A DNA stretch of 57,978 nt from CAYNYI01 sp964401455. Lineage in GTDB: Bacteria > Fibrobacterota > OXYB2-FULL-49-7 > CAYNYI01. The stretch lies in assembly GCA_964401455.1 (NCBI GenBank), contig CAYNYI010000004.1, forward strand, positions 1-57,978, given 5' to 3'. Shown here one piece after another: positions 26,986 to 36,071 of this stretch (position 1 is the first letter of the stretch; every line of letters begins with the position of its first letter). Under the pieces are notes generated by a model. That model was not told where the DNA came from and did no database searches. It saw only the letters and a program-made list of their open reading frames with translations. The position numbers were made by a program, and so were the translations under genes.

Positions 26986-27004
26986 CTCTTTCTCCTTTTA
27001 TCTG

Positions 27005-27196
27005 TTAATTAATTATAGACAGTATTCTTCTTCTGTCCGCACCGCTTACGATGTCGGATTTCCTGAGAGTTCTTTTTCTCTTACGACTCTTTTTTGTCAG
27101 GATATGACTTTTATAACCGTGACTTCTTTTGACCTTGTCGGTCCCGGTCTTTTTGAATCTTTTGCAAGCCGCCCTGTTGGATTTCATTTTAGGCAT
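27005..27196 (-). CDS. rpmI: 50S ribosomal protein L35
   Basis: The 63-residue basic protein has the bL35 signature (MPKMKSNRAACKRFKKTGT, HILTKKSRKRKRTLRK). It lies in the conserved infC-rpmI-rplT order, 23 nt after infC. Confidence 0.97.
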   Translation of the reverse strand: MPKMKSNRAACKRFKKTGTDKVKRSHGYKSHILTKKSRKRKRTLRKSDIVSGADRRRILSIIN

Positions 27197-27219
27197 AACG
27201 GCCCCTTTCTATTAATTTA

Positions 27220-27840
27220 TTATTTAGTTTTATCCTCTTCTTTTTCTTTCTTTTCTCCGGAAGCTTTAGTTTTTTTAGTCTTTGACTTCGCTTTAAGAGG
27301 GCTGAAAAGAGAGGTCATTGTTCTTCCCTCCATCTTCGCTTCATAGTCAATAGACGAAACGTCTTCCAGGTCTTCTTTTATTTTATCCATAAGGTGCCGT
27401 CCGTAATCGACATGCGCCATCTCCCGGCCTTTATAAACCATCGACACCTTGACTTTTTCTCCGCTTTCAAGAAACTCTCTGGCATGGTTCTTTTTAAAAT
27501 TATAATCATGCTCTTCTGTGCGCGGATGTAGCTTTATTTCCTTGACTTTTACAACGTGCTGGCGTTTCTTGGACTCTTTTTCCTTTTTCGCCTTTTCGTA
27601 TTTAAATTTACCATAGTCCATTATTTTACAGACCGGAGGAGCCGCGTTCGGAGCGACTTCCACAAGGTCAAGACCTTTTGATTCTGCAATTCCGAGAGCC
27701 TCGGACGTTTCCATTACCCCCAGCTGTTCTCTTTCTTTTCCCTTTTCCTCAAGAATGCATCTTATCTTCGGCACCCTTATTTTTTCATTAATTCTTGTTG
27801 AGTCTTCTTTCTTTCTGGGAATAAATCTCGGACTTCTGAT
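27220..27840 (-). CDS. infC: Translation initiation factor IF-3, probable ATC start
   Basis: IF-3 prevents premature subunit joining and proofreads start-codon choice. A conventional GTG start at 27774 would remove the conserved N-terminal stretch. Upstream and in frame lies STRINEKIRVPKIRCI, the universal RINxxIR region of IF-3, and no ATG, GTG or TTG precedes it before a strong Shine-Dalgarno (AAAGGAGG). An ATC codon at 27840 sits 6 nt after that sequence and gives 206 residues. The rest is standard: EQLGV, LVEVAPNAAPPVCKIMDYGK, and the C-terminal domain with KVKEIKLHPRTEEHDYNFK. Rare AUU/AUC-type starts are known for infC and let IF-3 repress its own translation. It follows thrS by 21 nt. 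The C-terminal tail is lysine-rich. Confidence 0.9.
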   Translation of the reverse strand: MRSPRFIPRKKEDSTRINEKIRVPKIRCILEEKGKEREQLGVMETSEALGIAESKGLDLVEVAPNAAPPVCKIMDYGKFKYEKAKKEKESKKRQHVVKVKEIKLHPRTEEHDYNFKKNHAREFLESGEKVKVSMVYKGREMAHVDYGRHLMDKIKEDLEDVSSIDYEAKMEGRTMTSLFSPLKAKSKTKKTKASGEKKEKEEDKTK

Positions 27841-27861
27841 AAACTTCCTCCTTTGTGAAAA

Positions 27862-29766
27862 TCAGTCTGTTTTTCTTTTATTTATTTTTTCAGTAATCAT
27901 CTGGACAAATTCTTCAACGGAGTATTCTCCTCCGCCTTTATTTTTTCTTTTCCTTACAGAGAGCTTCCCCGAATCAAGTTCCTTATCCCCGATAACCAAA
28001 ACATAAGGAATTTTCGCCAACTCGGCTTCTCTTATTTTGAAACCGACTTTCTCGCTTCTTAAATCGGTTTCCGCTCTTATACCGGCATCTTTTAAAAACG
28101 CCGAAACTTCAGCTGCCCTGGAGGCGTGTTTATCAGAGATCGCTATAATCCGAGCCTGTACGGGAGCCAGCCAGAGAGGAAAATCCCCGGCATAATGTTC
28201 TATTAATATGCCGATAAAGCGCTCGAGCGACCCGAAGATTGCCCTGTGTATCATGACCGGAGTATGCTTCTTCCCGTCTTCTCCCACATACTCCAGTTCA
28301 AAACGGGACGGCATTGAAAAGTCCACCTGGACAGTACCGCATTGCCAGTTCCTGCCGATACAGTCTTTTATATTAAATTCTATTTTGGGTCCGTAAAAGG
28401 CGCCTTCACCTTCTTTAATTTTATAATCAAGCCCTGTGTCGCCGCATGCGCCAATAAGGTCCGATGTGGCCTTTTCCCATATAGCCTCATCCCCTATGGC
28501 CTTTTCAGGGCGAGTCGCGATAAAGACCTCAGTATCGTTAAATCCGAAATCGGCATAGACCTCCCGTGTCATATCAAGTATATCGGCGATTTCCTGTTTT
28601 ACCTGCGACGGCTCGCAAAAAACATGGGCGTCATCCTGAGTAAAGCTTCTAACGCGGAAAAGCCCGTGAAGAACGCCCGAAGCTTCATGCCTGTGAACAA
28701 GGCCGAGTTCGGCGTTTTTAAGGGGCAATTCTTTATATGAGTGCATTGCCGATTTATAAATCAGAAGACCGCCGGGGCAATTCATGGGTTTTACGGCAAA
28801 ACTGCGCTCATCAATATCGGTGAAATACATATTTTCGCGGAAATTGTCCCAGTGCCCGCTTGTATGCCAAAGTGCATCGGAAAGAATTACCGGGGTCCTG
28901 ATTTCTCCGTATCCCCGTTCTCTGCATTTTTCCCGTATATAATCCGAAAGGGCGCTATACACAACAGCTCCGGCCGGATGCCAAAAAGGGAAACCCGGCC
29001 CCTCCTCATGAAAACTGAAAAGATCAAGCTGTTTTCCGATAACACGGTGATCTCTTTTTCTGGCCTCCTCCAGAACCCGCAGATGTTCGTCAAGCATCCC
29101 TTTTTTCGGGAATGCTGTTCCGTAAATCCGCTGCAGCATTTTATTGTCGCTGTTACCCCGCCAAAAAGCACCGGCAACAGAAGTGAGCTTAAAAGCTTTT
29201 ACCACTGAGGCCGAAGGTACATGAGGACCGCGGCATAAGTCTGTAAAATTCCCCAGAGTATACGTGGAAATTTTTCCCCCGGCATCCTCAAGGAGTTCCA
29301 GTTTATAAGGTTCACTCTCTTTCTCAAAGAGCAGACAGGCCTCGTCTTTTGAGACTTCCTTCCTTTCAAAAGAAGGACCTTCGGAAACGATCTCCCGCAT
29401 TCTTTTTTCTATTTTTTCAAGATCCGCCGGAACAAAAGGCCCCGGTTTATCAAAATCATAGTAGAAGCCGTTCTCAATAGCCGGACCTATGGCTACCTTT
29501 ACCTCCGGAAAAAGGTCTTTAACGGCATGGGCCAATATATGGGCCGCAGAATGCCTGAAAACTTCCTTTCCTTCTTCTGCATCGAAGGTAAGCGCTTCTA
29601 CGGTTTCGCCCCCCGCAAGCCTGCAGGAAAGATCACGGAGAACACCGTCCACCTTGGCGGCGAGAGATGCTTTCGCGAGACCCGGGCTGAAGGATTTCAG
29701 AAATTCCTGTATTGTGCATCCGTCTTCAGCCTCCCTTACAGATCCATCGGGAAGTTTGATTTCCAT
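27862..29766 (-). CDS. thrS: Threonyl-tRNA synthetase
   Basis: The 634-residue class II enzyme charges tRNA-Thr. Domains: TGS (1-60, MEIKLPDGSV), the editing domain (HSAAHILAHAV, GFYYDFD), the catalytic core (MKPMNCPGG, RHEASGVLHGLFRVRSFTQDDAHVF) and the C-terminal anticodon domain (IAISDKHASRAAEV, VGFKIREAELAKIPYVLVIGDKE). A longer reading would start inside the upstream tRNA gene, so the ATG at 29766, 18 nt after the tRNA, is taken as the start; its Shine-Dalgarno is weak. It is the first protein gene of the translation operon. Confidence 0.97.
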   Translation of the reverse strand: MEIKLPDGSVREAEDGCTIQEFLKSFSPGLAKASLAAKVDGVLRDLSCRLAGGETVEALTFDAEEGKEVFRHSAAHILAHAVKDLFPEVKVAIGPAIENGFYYDFDKPGPFVPADLEKIEKRMREIVSEGPSFERKEVSKDEACLLFEKESEPYKLELLEDAGGKISTYTLGNFTDLCRGPHVPSASVVKAFKLTSVAGAFWRGNSDNKMLQRIYGTAFPKKGMLDEHLRVLEEARKRDHRVIGKQLDLFSFHEEGPGFPFWHPAGAVVYSALSDYIREKCRERGYGEIRTPVILSDALWHTSGHWDNFRENMYFTDIDERSFAVKPMNCPGGLLIYKSAMHSYKELPLKNAELGLVHRHEASGVLHGLFRVRSFTQDDAHVFCEPSQVKQEIADILDMTREVYADFGFNDTEVFIATRPEKAIGDEAIWEKATSDLIGACGDTGLDYKIKEGEGAFYGPKIEFNIKDCIGRNWQCGTVQVDFSMPSRFELEYVGEDGKKHTPVMIHRAIFGSLERFIGILIEHYAGDFPLWLAPVQARIIAISDKHASRAAEVSAFLKDAGIRAETDLRSEKVGFKIREAELAKIPYVLVIGDKELDSGKLSVRKRKNKGGGEYSVEEFVQMITEKINKRKTD

Positions 29767-29784
29767 AAATTTTCCAATAAAAAA

Positions 29785-29858
29785 TGGGCGATACTGGATT
29801 TGAACCAGTGACCTCTTGCATGTCAAGCAAGCACTCTAACCATCTGAGCTAATCGCCC
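29785..29858 (-). tRNA. tRNA-Val (GAC anticodon)
   Basis: Folds as a full cloverleaf: acceptor GGGCGAT/ATCGCCC, D arm GCTC/GAGT, anticodon stem CTTGC/GCAAG around loop TTGACAT, T arm ACTGG/CCAGT with TTCAAAT loop, discriminator A. The anticodon is GAC (29824-29822). CCA is not encoded. The 3' end lies 18 nt from thrS, so the two are probably cotranscribed and separated by tRNA processing. Confidence 0.96.
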
Positions 29859-29929
29859 ATTCAAATCAAAGGCCGTATATAAATAACATAAAAGCCGTGC
29901 ACCTCCGGCCTGAGGCATAAGGCGATGTA

Positions 29930-29958
29930 AAGATAATTATTTCATTCGGATACATCAA
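29930..29958 (-). promoter_or_regulatory. Probable promoter of the tRNA-Val/thrS operon
   Basis: Minus strand TTGATG (29958-29953), 17 bp, TATCTT (29935-29930), about 70 nt before the tRNA. The same TATCTT -10 occurs in the prfB and ompA promoters of this window. Confidence 0.45.
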
Positions 29959-29981
29959 GAAATATTATGAGCCTGTTTTTT

Positions 29982-30755
29982 TTACATGACCCCTCTGCGA
30001 GAGTCTGAAAAGAACCCCAACACATCGGTAAGAAAAGGATCTGCGCCCATTTCTTTCTCTGCCGCGACCAGCGCCTCCCGGCGGCGTGCCTCTCTACGGT
30101 AGATAAAACGGTATATTTTTTTGATCCTCGTTATATCATCCTCGCTGAAGCCCCTTCTCTTGAGCCCGACCATATTGACCCCGGACATCTTCGCGGGCTG
30201 GCCGTTCGCAATTACAAACGGGGGGACATCCTGGTTTATACGCAGCCCGCCGCCGACAAAAGCGTGCTTGCCTATATTTACAAACTGGTGCACCGGTGTG
30301 AGACCGCCTATGCTGGCCCATTCGTCCACACGCACATGTCCTGCCAGCTGAACACCGTTTGAGAGAATAACATTTTCGCCGACAACACAATCATGCGCCA
30401 CATGACAGTAAGTCATAATAAAAGCGTTGTCGCATATACGGGTCTCACCGTGCTCTTTTGTTCCCCGGTTCAAGGAAGCGAACTCCCTTATAACAACATT
30501 CGCCCCTATAATCAGAGGGTATTTACCTCCGTCGTATTTCAGATCCTGGGGATCTGTACCCACACAAGCGGAAAAACTTATATTGCAGTCGGAGCCGATG
30601 ACAGTATCGCGGCAGATATATGCTCCCGGACCTACCGCAGTACGGTCTCCGATTTCCACATCAGGACCGATAACCGCTCCCGGCCCTATGGTAACGTCAA
30701 CGCCAATTTTAGCGGAAATGTCAATCGAAGCGGTTTTATCAATATTCACAGCCAT
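29982..30755 (-). CDS. lpxA: UDP-N-acetylglucosamine acyltransferase LpxA
   Basis: The 257-residue enzyme does the first step of lipid A synthesis, transferring a 3-hydroxyacyl chain from ACP to UDP-GlcNAc. Its first about 190 residues are hexapeptide repeats of a left-handed beta-helix. The catalytic His lies in MTYCHVAHDC, and GGLTPVHQFVNIGKHAFVGG and VNMVGLKRRGFS match the family. It follows lpxC-fabZ by 2 nt and is the last gene of the envelope operon. No lpxB follows in this window. Confidence 0.96.
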   Translation of the reverse strand: MAVNIDKTASIDISAKIGVDVTIGPGAVIGPDVEIGDRTAVGPGAYICRDTVIGSDCNISFSACVGTDPQDLKYDGGKYPLIIGANVVIREFASLNRGTKEHGETRICDNAFIMTYCHVAHDCVVGENVILSNGVQLAGHVRVDEWASIGGLTPVHQFVNIGKHAFVGGGLRINQDVPPFVIANGQPAKMSGVNMVGLKRRGFSEDDITRIKKIYRFIYRREARRREALVAAEKEMGADPFLTDVLGFFSDSRRGVM

Positions 30756-30757
30756 AA

Positions 30758-32146
30758 CTATTTACTTTCCTTATCTACCAGTGAAATCATGAAAACAGAC
30801 TCGCAGACGGTATTTCCGTCAACATCGGCTTTGCCTGAAAATTTACAGATATTGCCCCTCATCTTAATTATTTCAACTGAATAATTCAGACGGTCACCCG
30901 GCCTTACCGGCCTTCTGAACTTCACATTATCAAGACTCATGAAGAAAGTATTTTTGTTTTTTATATTCCTTACTGACTGGGCCATTAAAAGCCCCCCGGT
31001 CTGGGCGAGTCCTTCGACCTGCAGAACCCCGGGCATTACAGGAAAATCGGGAAAGTGACCGTTAAAAAATTCCTCATTGACAGACACATTTTTATAAGCC
31101 CGGATATTTTTACCGGCAGTGAGGTCTGTAACCCTGTCAACAAGAAGAAACGGATAGCGATGAGGCAGAATTTTCTTGATTTCGTCAATACCGAAAAATA
31201 CCGGGAGCGTCTCTTTCCTCTTTCTGATTTTGAATTCTTTTCTTATCCTCCTTGCCATTTCTATATTGGCTGCATGGCCGCTTCGGGCGGCAAGCACAAA
31301 GGCTTTCATAGGAGCGCCGAGGAGATAAAAATCTCCCATAAGATCGAGAGCTTTATGACGGCAGAGTTCATTCTTGAAGCGAAGTGACTCGTTATTAAGG
31401 AAACCGTTCTTTCCCGCGGTAACATTTTCTTTGAGGCCGAATAACTTTTTGAAATAGGCTATTTCTTCCTCATTAACATCTTTATCCTGAACAACGACCG
31501 CGCTTTTAATGCTTCCTCCCTTTATAAGCCCTTTCTCCCTGAGATGCTCAATCTCGGATAAAAAGCAGAATGTGCGCGCAGGGGCGTATTCCTTTTCGAA
31601 TTCGTCGAAATCAAACATGGTCGTATGCTGAACACCAAGAGCCGGATTCGCATAGTCGATCATAAAAGTAAGCCTGAATTCCTCAGAGGGCATAATGCTG
31701 AGCGCGAGATCCGAGCCTTTTACCTCATGATACAAAGGACGGTCTATCTCTATAAAGAGGCGTTCGGCATCCTGTTCTACGGGACCGGCTTTTTTTATCA
31801 GATCAAGAAAACACGCTGAACTGCCGTCAAGAATAGGGAGTTCCTCATTATTTATTTCTACCAGGACATTGTCTATTGAGGCACCGAAAAACGCGGCCAT
31901 TATATGCTCAATTGTGGAGACTTTCACTCCGTCAGAGCTTATGGTGGTACCGCGGCTTATGTCTGTAACATTGTCTATGTCCGCAAGTATTCTCACCTTG
32001 TCGGGATTATCGACACGCTGAAACCAGATTCCGCTATTCTCGGGTAAAGGCTTCAGGGTTATTTCAGCTTTAGCGCCCGTATGAAGCCCAACCCCTGAAA
32101 GAGAGACTTCATTCTTAATTGTCTTCTGTTTTTCCATTTGTTTCAA
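30758..32146 (-). CDS. lpxC/fabZ: LpxC-FabZ fusion (UDP-acyl-GlcNAc deacetylase / hydroxyacyl-ACP dehydratase)
   Basis: The 462-residue protein joins two enzymes. Residues 1 to about 300 are LpxC, the zinc deacetylase that commits lipid A synthesis (LSGVGLHTG, VSTIEHIMAA, RHKALDLMGDFYLLG, SGHAANI). From about 310 it is FabZ (IKKILPHRYPFLLVDRV, NGHFPDFPVMPGVLQVEG), the dehydratase competing for the same hydroxyacyl-ACP pool. This fusion is characteristic of Bacteroidota and relatives. The start may be TTG at 32146, only 3 nt after AAAGGAG, or ATG at 32137, 12 nt after it. The lpxD gene overlaps by 32 nt. Confidence 0.95.
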   Translation of the reverse strand: MKQMEKQKTIKNEVSLSGVGLHTGAKAEITLKPLPENSGIWFQRVDNPDKVRILADIDNVTDISRGTTISSDGVKVSTIEHIMAAFFGASIDNVLVEINNEELPILDGSSACFLDLIKKAGPVEQDAERLFIEIDRPLYHEVKGSDLALSIMPSEEFRLTFMIDYANPALGVQHTTMFDFDEFEKEYAPARTFCFLSEIEHLREKGLIKGGSIKSAVVVQDKDVNEEEIAYFKKLFGLKENVTAGKNGFLNNESLRFKNELCRHKALDLMGDFYLLGAPMKAFVLAARSGHAANIEMARRIRKEFKIRKRKETLPVFFGIDEIKKILPHRYPFLLVDRVTDLTAGKNIRAYKNVSVNEEFFNGHFPDFPVMPGVLQVEGLAQTGGLLMAQSVRNIKNKNTFFMSLDNVKFRRPVRPGDRLNYSVEIIKMRGNICKFSGKADVDGNTVCESVFMISLVDKESK

Positions 32147-33170
32147 GAGCTCCTTTGACTTTCTGCAGTTCGGATTCCAGTTCTCTTATTCTTTTTATGA
32201 GCCCGGGAAGCCTCTGCGAAGAAGCCTCAACTCTTTTTTGAGAATAATAATCCCTTGCCGGGGTCCCAGACACGGTTACACCCGGTTTTACATTCCGTGT
32301 TATTCCTGCCTGGGCAGCGGCTTTTGCACGTTCACCGATTTTTAAATGTCCCGCAACACCTGTCTGACCGCCCATCATAACGCTGTCGCCGACAACCGTA
32401 CTCCCGGAAATTCCGGTCTGAGCCGCAAAAGCGCAATTTTCCCCGACTTCAACATTATGAGCAATCATTACCAGATTATCTATCTTTGAGCCTTTTTTTA
32501 CCAATGTCGAACCCATTGCCGCACGGTCTATGGTAGTATTGGCACCGATTTCCACATCATCCTCAAGCACCACATTTCCCGTTTGGGGTATTTTAAAATA
32601 TATCCCTTCGGAAGAAGGCGCGAAGCCAAAACCGTCAGCACCTATGACTGCACCGGGATGCACTATTACCCTGTTGCCTATAACGCAGTCTCTGCGGATT
32701 ACACTGTTGGAATACAATACGCAGCCGGCACCGACCGAAGTGCCTTCTTCTACAACAACACCAGGGTAAAGTACCGCGCCTTCGCCGATTACGCTGCCGG
32801 GACCGATATAAACAAACGGACCGACACACGCTTCTTTATGAACAGCAGAACTGTCGGCGACAAAAGCCAGTTTGTGAACACCTTTTTCCACTTCATACGC
32901 GGGCGGATTGAGCGCCGCGGCTATACGCGCAAATGCGAGATAAGGGTTATCGGACAATAAAAGCGAACGCCCTTCAGGCATACCTTTTCTAACGGATGTA
33001 ATTATACATCCGGCGGAGGATGAAGCCGCCAAAGAAGCATAACGGGGATTGGAAAGAAACGCGATCTCATCCGGGCCCGCTTCCTGAAGAGGAGCAACGC
33101 CTTTTATTTCCAGACCGGGACTTCCCGCTAACTCACATCCGGAAATTTCGGCAAGTTCTTTTAAAAGCAA
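32115..33170 (-). CDS. lpxD: UDP-3-O-acylglucosamine N-acyltransferase LpxD
   Basis: The 351-residue enzyme adds the second hydroxyacyl chain in lipid A synthesis. It has an N-terminal uridine-binding domain (1-100, EIAFLSNPRY), a hexapeptide-repeat helix (105-300) with the catalytic His in MIAHNVEVGENC and DGFGFAPS, and a C-terminal coiled coil (320-345). The start is TTG at 33170, with GAGGG about 9 nt upstream, 22 nt after skp. The 3' end overlaps lpxC-fabZ by 32 nt. Confidence 0.96.
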   Translation of the reverse strand: MLLKELAEISGCELAGSPGLEIKGVAPLQEAGPDEIAFLSNPRYASLAASSSAGCIITSVRKGMPEGRSLLLSDNPYLAFARIAAALNPPAYEVEKGVHKLAFVADSSAVHKEACVGPFVYIGPGSVIGEGAVLYPGVVVEEGTSVGAGCVLYSNSVIRRDCVIGNRVIVHPGAVIGADGFGFAPSSEGIYFKIPQTGNVVLEDDVEIGANTTIDRAAMGSTLVKKGSKIDNLVMIAHNVEVGENCAFAAQTGISGSTVVGDSVMMGGQTGVAGHLKIGERAKAAAQAGITRNVKPGVTVSGTPARDYYSQKRVEASSQRLPGLIKRIRELESELQKVKGALETNGKTEDN

Positions 33171-33192
33171 TCTTCGTTTCCCTCGCTGGGCC

Positions 33193-33711
33193 TTACTGAC
33201 CCCGATTCAGTTCTTTAACCACATCATCGGTCAAATCATATTCAGGTTTGGCGTAACCGACCGCTCCGCTTGAGATATCGAGTATAAGATCAAAACCTTC
33301 ACGCTCCGACAGCTTTTTTATTATCTTGTTTATTTTTTCGATAATAGGCTTGGTAAGCTCGGCGTTTCTTTTATAGACCTCTCCGTCTTTACCAAAATAC
33401 TGATCTACAAGAGATTTGTAGCGAACCATTTTTTTTTGGAGTTCCTCTTCTTTTTGTTTCTTTCTTTCATCGGTCATCATCAGCTTTTGGCGCTCATACT
33501 CTTCCTGCATGTCCTTTATCTCTTTCTCGAGTTGATTTACCTTCTGGGCCACCTGCTGGACTTCTTTATCATATTTGCCCTGAGCATCCTGGACTTCGCG
33601 GCTCTGTTTGAATATCTGCTCGGAATTTATGTATCCGAACTTCCAGTTCGCAGCCGAAACGCTGCAGGCAAGCAATAATGCCGCCAATGTAAAACAGACA
33701 ACTTTCTTCAT
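33193..33711 (-). CDS. skp: Periplasmic chaperone Skp/OmpH
   Basis: The 172-residue protein has a signal peptide (about 1-21, ending SVSAA) and the OmpH layout: FGYINSEQIF strand, two long charged helices (40-120) forming the tentacles, and a C-terminal strand (LILDISSGAVGYAKPEYDLTD). It carries unfolded outer-membrane proteins through the periplasm to BamA, whose gene is 33 nt upstream. Confidence 0.92.
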   Translation of the reverse strand: MKKVVCFTLAALLLACSVSAANWKFGYINSEQIFKQSREVQDAQGKYDKEVQQVAQKVNQLEKEIKDMQEEYERQKLMMTDERKKQKEEELQKKMVRYKSLVDQYFGKDGEVYKRNAELTKPIIEKINKIIKKLSEREGFDLILDISSGAVGYAKPEYDLTDDVVKELNRGQ

Positions 33712-33744
33712 AGTTTTCTCCTTTCAGATGTATTGAGAAGGAGC

Positions 33745-36060
33745 TTAAAAGCCCCTGCCGAACATAAAATGAAATTCCCATCCGGGATCTTCTTCATAAC
33801 CGTATCTATTCATTATCCTGTCAAAACCGTATGCGAAATCCATTCCGATAACTCCTATCATGGGAACATTCAGCCTTACTCCGGCTCCGGTGCCCGCGTA
33901 AAGTTTATTCAGATCGATATCTTCTACCCCCCTAAAGGTATTCCCGAAATCATTAAAAACTGACATATAAAGAGTCTGCTCAACTATCGGAAAAGAAATG
34001 TCGGCGGAAAGCACAAGCATACTTGTCCCGTTATTCCAGTATCCTCCCAGCGACCAGTCGGGATAGCCTCTAATAACTCCTGAATAGTTTACCCCGCCGG
34101 CCCTGTAATAGTCCGAATACTGAGGAACAAGCTTGTCATTAAACGACTCCATCAGGCCGAATGTGGCTTTGGTTCCGAGAACGAACTTCCAGAAAATCGG
34201 TGCATACCACTCGCTTTTCAAATCATGCCTTAAAAAAGAATAATCGCCACCGAATGGCCCTCCGGTAATATTAAGAGAATATCGGTAAACTGAACCTCTT
34301 GAAGGAAAGAGCGGCATGTCGGTATCATCCCTTTTTAAGGTCAGAGTAAGGCTGCGCTCACGGCCGGCGTCAAGAGTAGGGTCCTCGGGGTCGTCTTCGG
34401 GTCTCTCCTCCTTATTGGGATACGCGGTCTCAAGATAACTCCAGGAGTATCTCGCTGTAAATGAAAAATAGTCATCAGGCCAGCTCAGGGCCCTGCCCAG
34501 GGTAAGATTGACTCCATACTGAATAGTCTCCGGAGAAAGGGAATCATCTTCCCACTGCCGCCAGTTCCAGTAACCCCTGAAACCTATCAGAGTAGGTGTG
34601 TCAAGAAAATAGGGCTCGGTAAATCCTACATCATATGTTTTTTTAAATTTACCATATTCTACATTAAGATCCAGCATCTGCCCGGCACCTTCAACAAAAG
34701 GCCTCCTGACACTGAAATTAGGGATCTGAAGACCGAGGGTTCCGACAAATTTGTCTCTTTCACTCCATCCGGCTCCCATTGAGAATTTGCCTGTACCGGA
34801 GGATTTTTCTTCCACTTCCACAATAAGGTCCACACTGCCGTCCGGGTTCTGAGAAATATCCGGGATTACATTATCGAAATAATTGAGGTGGTAAATGTCT
34901 CTTATACTCCGAGCCATCAGAGACTGTTTGTATATCTCTCCAGGGTCAACATGCATTTCTCTGCGAATTACCTTTTCAACCGTTTTCGTATTCCCCTTAA
35001 TTCTTACCCTTTTAACATAAGCCGGACTCTTTTCTATTATTCTGAAAGTCAGGTCAACGGTATCACCCCTGAAAGACTTGACAGGCTCCGCATACATATT
35101 AAGATAGCCTTCTTCTCTGTAAACTTCCATAAGCTGACCGTGAACTTTCTGCATAGCGCTTTCACTGTATACACCCTCTTCCTCACCGTCCGGAAGTAGC
35201 CGCCGAAGCTTGTCCGATTCAAAAAGCTCATTTCCCTCAAAATCGATTTCTCCCATAAAATAACGCCGGCCCTCGGTAAGGTCTATGGTAACAGTTATGC
35301 CGCGGCCGTCTTCGCTGTATTCCACCTCGCTGTCATTTATTTTTACATCAAGAAAACCTCTGTCCCTGTAGAATTTACGTACGGAATCTATGTCGGAAGC
35401 AAATACCGCGGCGTCAAAGTCTCCGGAGCGCCACCAGCGGTCTTCTTTCGTTTCCATAGTTTTCTTGATCTCGGACGGATCAAATGCACCGGCCCCCGTG
35501 ATATTAATTTTCTCAACCTGTACTTTCTTGCCTTCTTCTATCGCGTATTCAAGGACAGTTTTGCCGGATTCTTTAGACTCATACTGCTTCGTTTCAATAG
35601 ACGCGGTTAAGAGCCCTTCTCCTCTGTAATGATCCAGAATAGCGTTTTTATTTCTCTCGATGTCATAATCTGTAAGAGCCTGGCCGTCTATAAGATCCAC
35701 TATTTCCGAAAGCTTATCGGAATCGACTTTTCTGTTTCCTGAAAACTCAACCGATTCAAGAAGTGGGTACTCGTCAACAATGACAACCAAATCAACAGAG
35801 TTTTCCCCCGCGGAAAGCCCCTCAACTCTAATATCGCGAAAAAGCCCGAGATCGTACAGAGATTTAATGGATTCCCGAAGCTTCTCTCTTGAATAAAGAT
35901 CGCCCCTTTTTAGATACAGGTGGTCTTTTATAAGAGTACGGCTTACAGAGGTATTACCCTTAACTATAACATCATTGACAATGGGCAGTGTTTCCTGGGA
36001 AAAAGCCCATATTACACAAGTTAAAAGAAGGAATGCAAAAAGCTTACAGTTTAAATTCAT
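33745..36060 (-). CDS. bamA: Outer-membrane protein assembly factor BamA
   Basis: The core of the outer-membrane beta-barrel insertion machine. The 771-residue product has a signal peptide (CKLFAFLLLTCVIWAFSQ), five POTRA domains to about residue 415 (IVNDVIVKGNTSVS, ITGAGAFDPS, VRIKGNTKTVEKVIRREM) and a 16-strand barrel with the RGY..LGGYW segment and a terminal F. The ATG at 36060 directly precedes the signal. A TTG at 36075, overlapping the tamB stop, is possible because the only AAGGAG is close to it. Adjacent tamB and skp support the role. Confidence 0.95.
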   Translation of the reverse strand: MNLNCKLFAFLLLTCVIWAFSQETLPIVNDVIVKGNTSVSRTLIKDHLYLKRGDLYSREKLRESIKSLYDLGLFRDIRVEGLSAGENSVDLVVIVDEYPLLESVEFSGNRKVDSDKLSEIVDLIDGQALTDYDIERNKNAILDHYRGEGLLTASIETKQYESKESGKTVLEYAIEEGKKVQVEKINITGAGAFDPSEIKKTMETKEDRWWRSGDFDAAVFASDIDSVRKFYRDRGFLDVKINDSEVEYSEDGRGITVTIDLTEGRRYFMGEIDFEGNELFESDKLRRLLPDGEEEGVYSESAMQKVHGQLMEVYREEGYLNMYAEPVKSFRGDTVDLTFRIIEKSPAYVKRVRIKGNTKTVEKVIRREMHVDPGEIYKQSLMARSIRDIYHLNYFDNVIPDISQNPDGSVDLIVEVEEKSSGTGKFSMGAGWSERDKFVGTLGLQIPNFSVRRPFVEGAGQMLDLNVEYGKFKKTYDVGFTEPYFLDTPTLIGFRGYWNWRQWEDDSLSPETIQYGVNLTLGRALSWPDDYFSFTARYSWSYLETAYPNKEERPEDDPEDPTLDAGRERSLTLTLKRDDTDMPLFPSRGSVYRYSLNITGGPFGGDYSFLRHDLKSEWYAPIFWKFVLGTKATFGLMESFNDKLVPQYSDYYRAGGVNYSGVIRGYPDWSLGGYWNNGTSMLVLSADISFPIVEQTLYMSVFNDFGNTFRGVEDIDLNKLYAGTGAGVRLNVPMIGVIGMDFAYGFDRIMNRYGYEEDPGWEFHFMFGRGF

Positions 36061-36071
36061 TTTCAGGATAA

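Noticed and set aside
27197..27219. A possible L20-type autoregulatory leader in the infC-rpmI-rplT operon
   Set aside because: The available gaps (21-23 nt) are too short for the known leader folds.
29767..29826. A longer thrS start giving 20 extra residues
   Set aside because: Those codons run through the tRNA-Val gene and do not match threonyl-tRNA synthetases.
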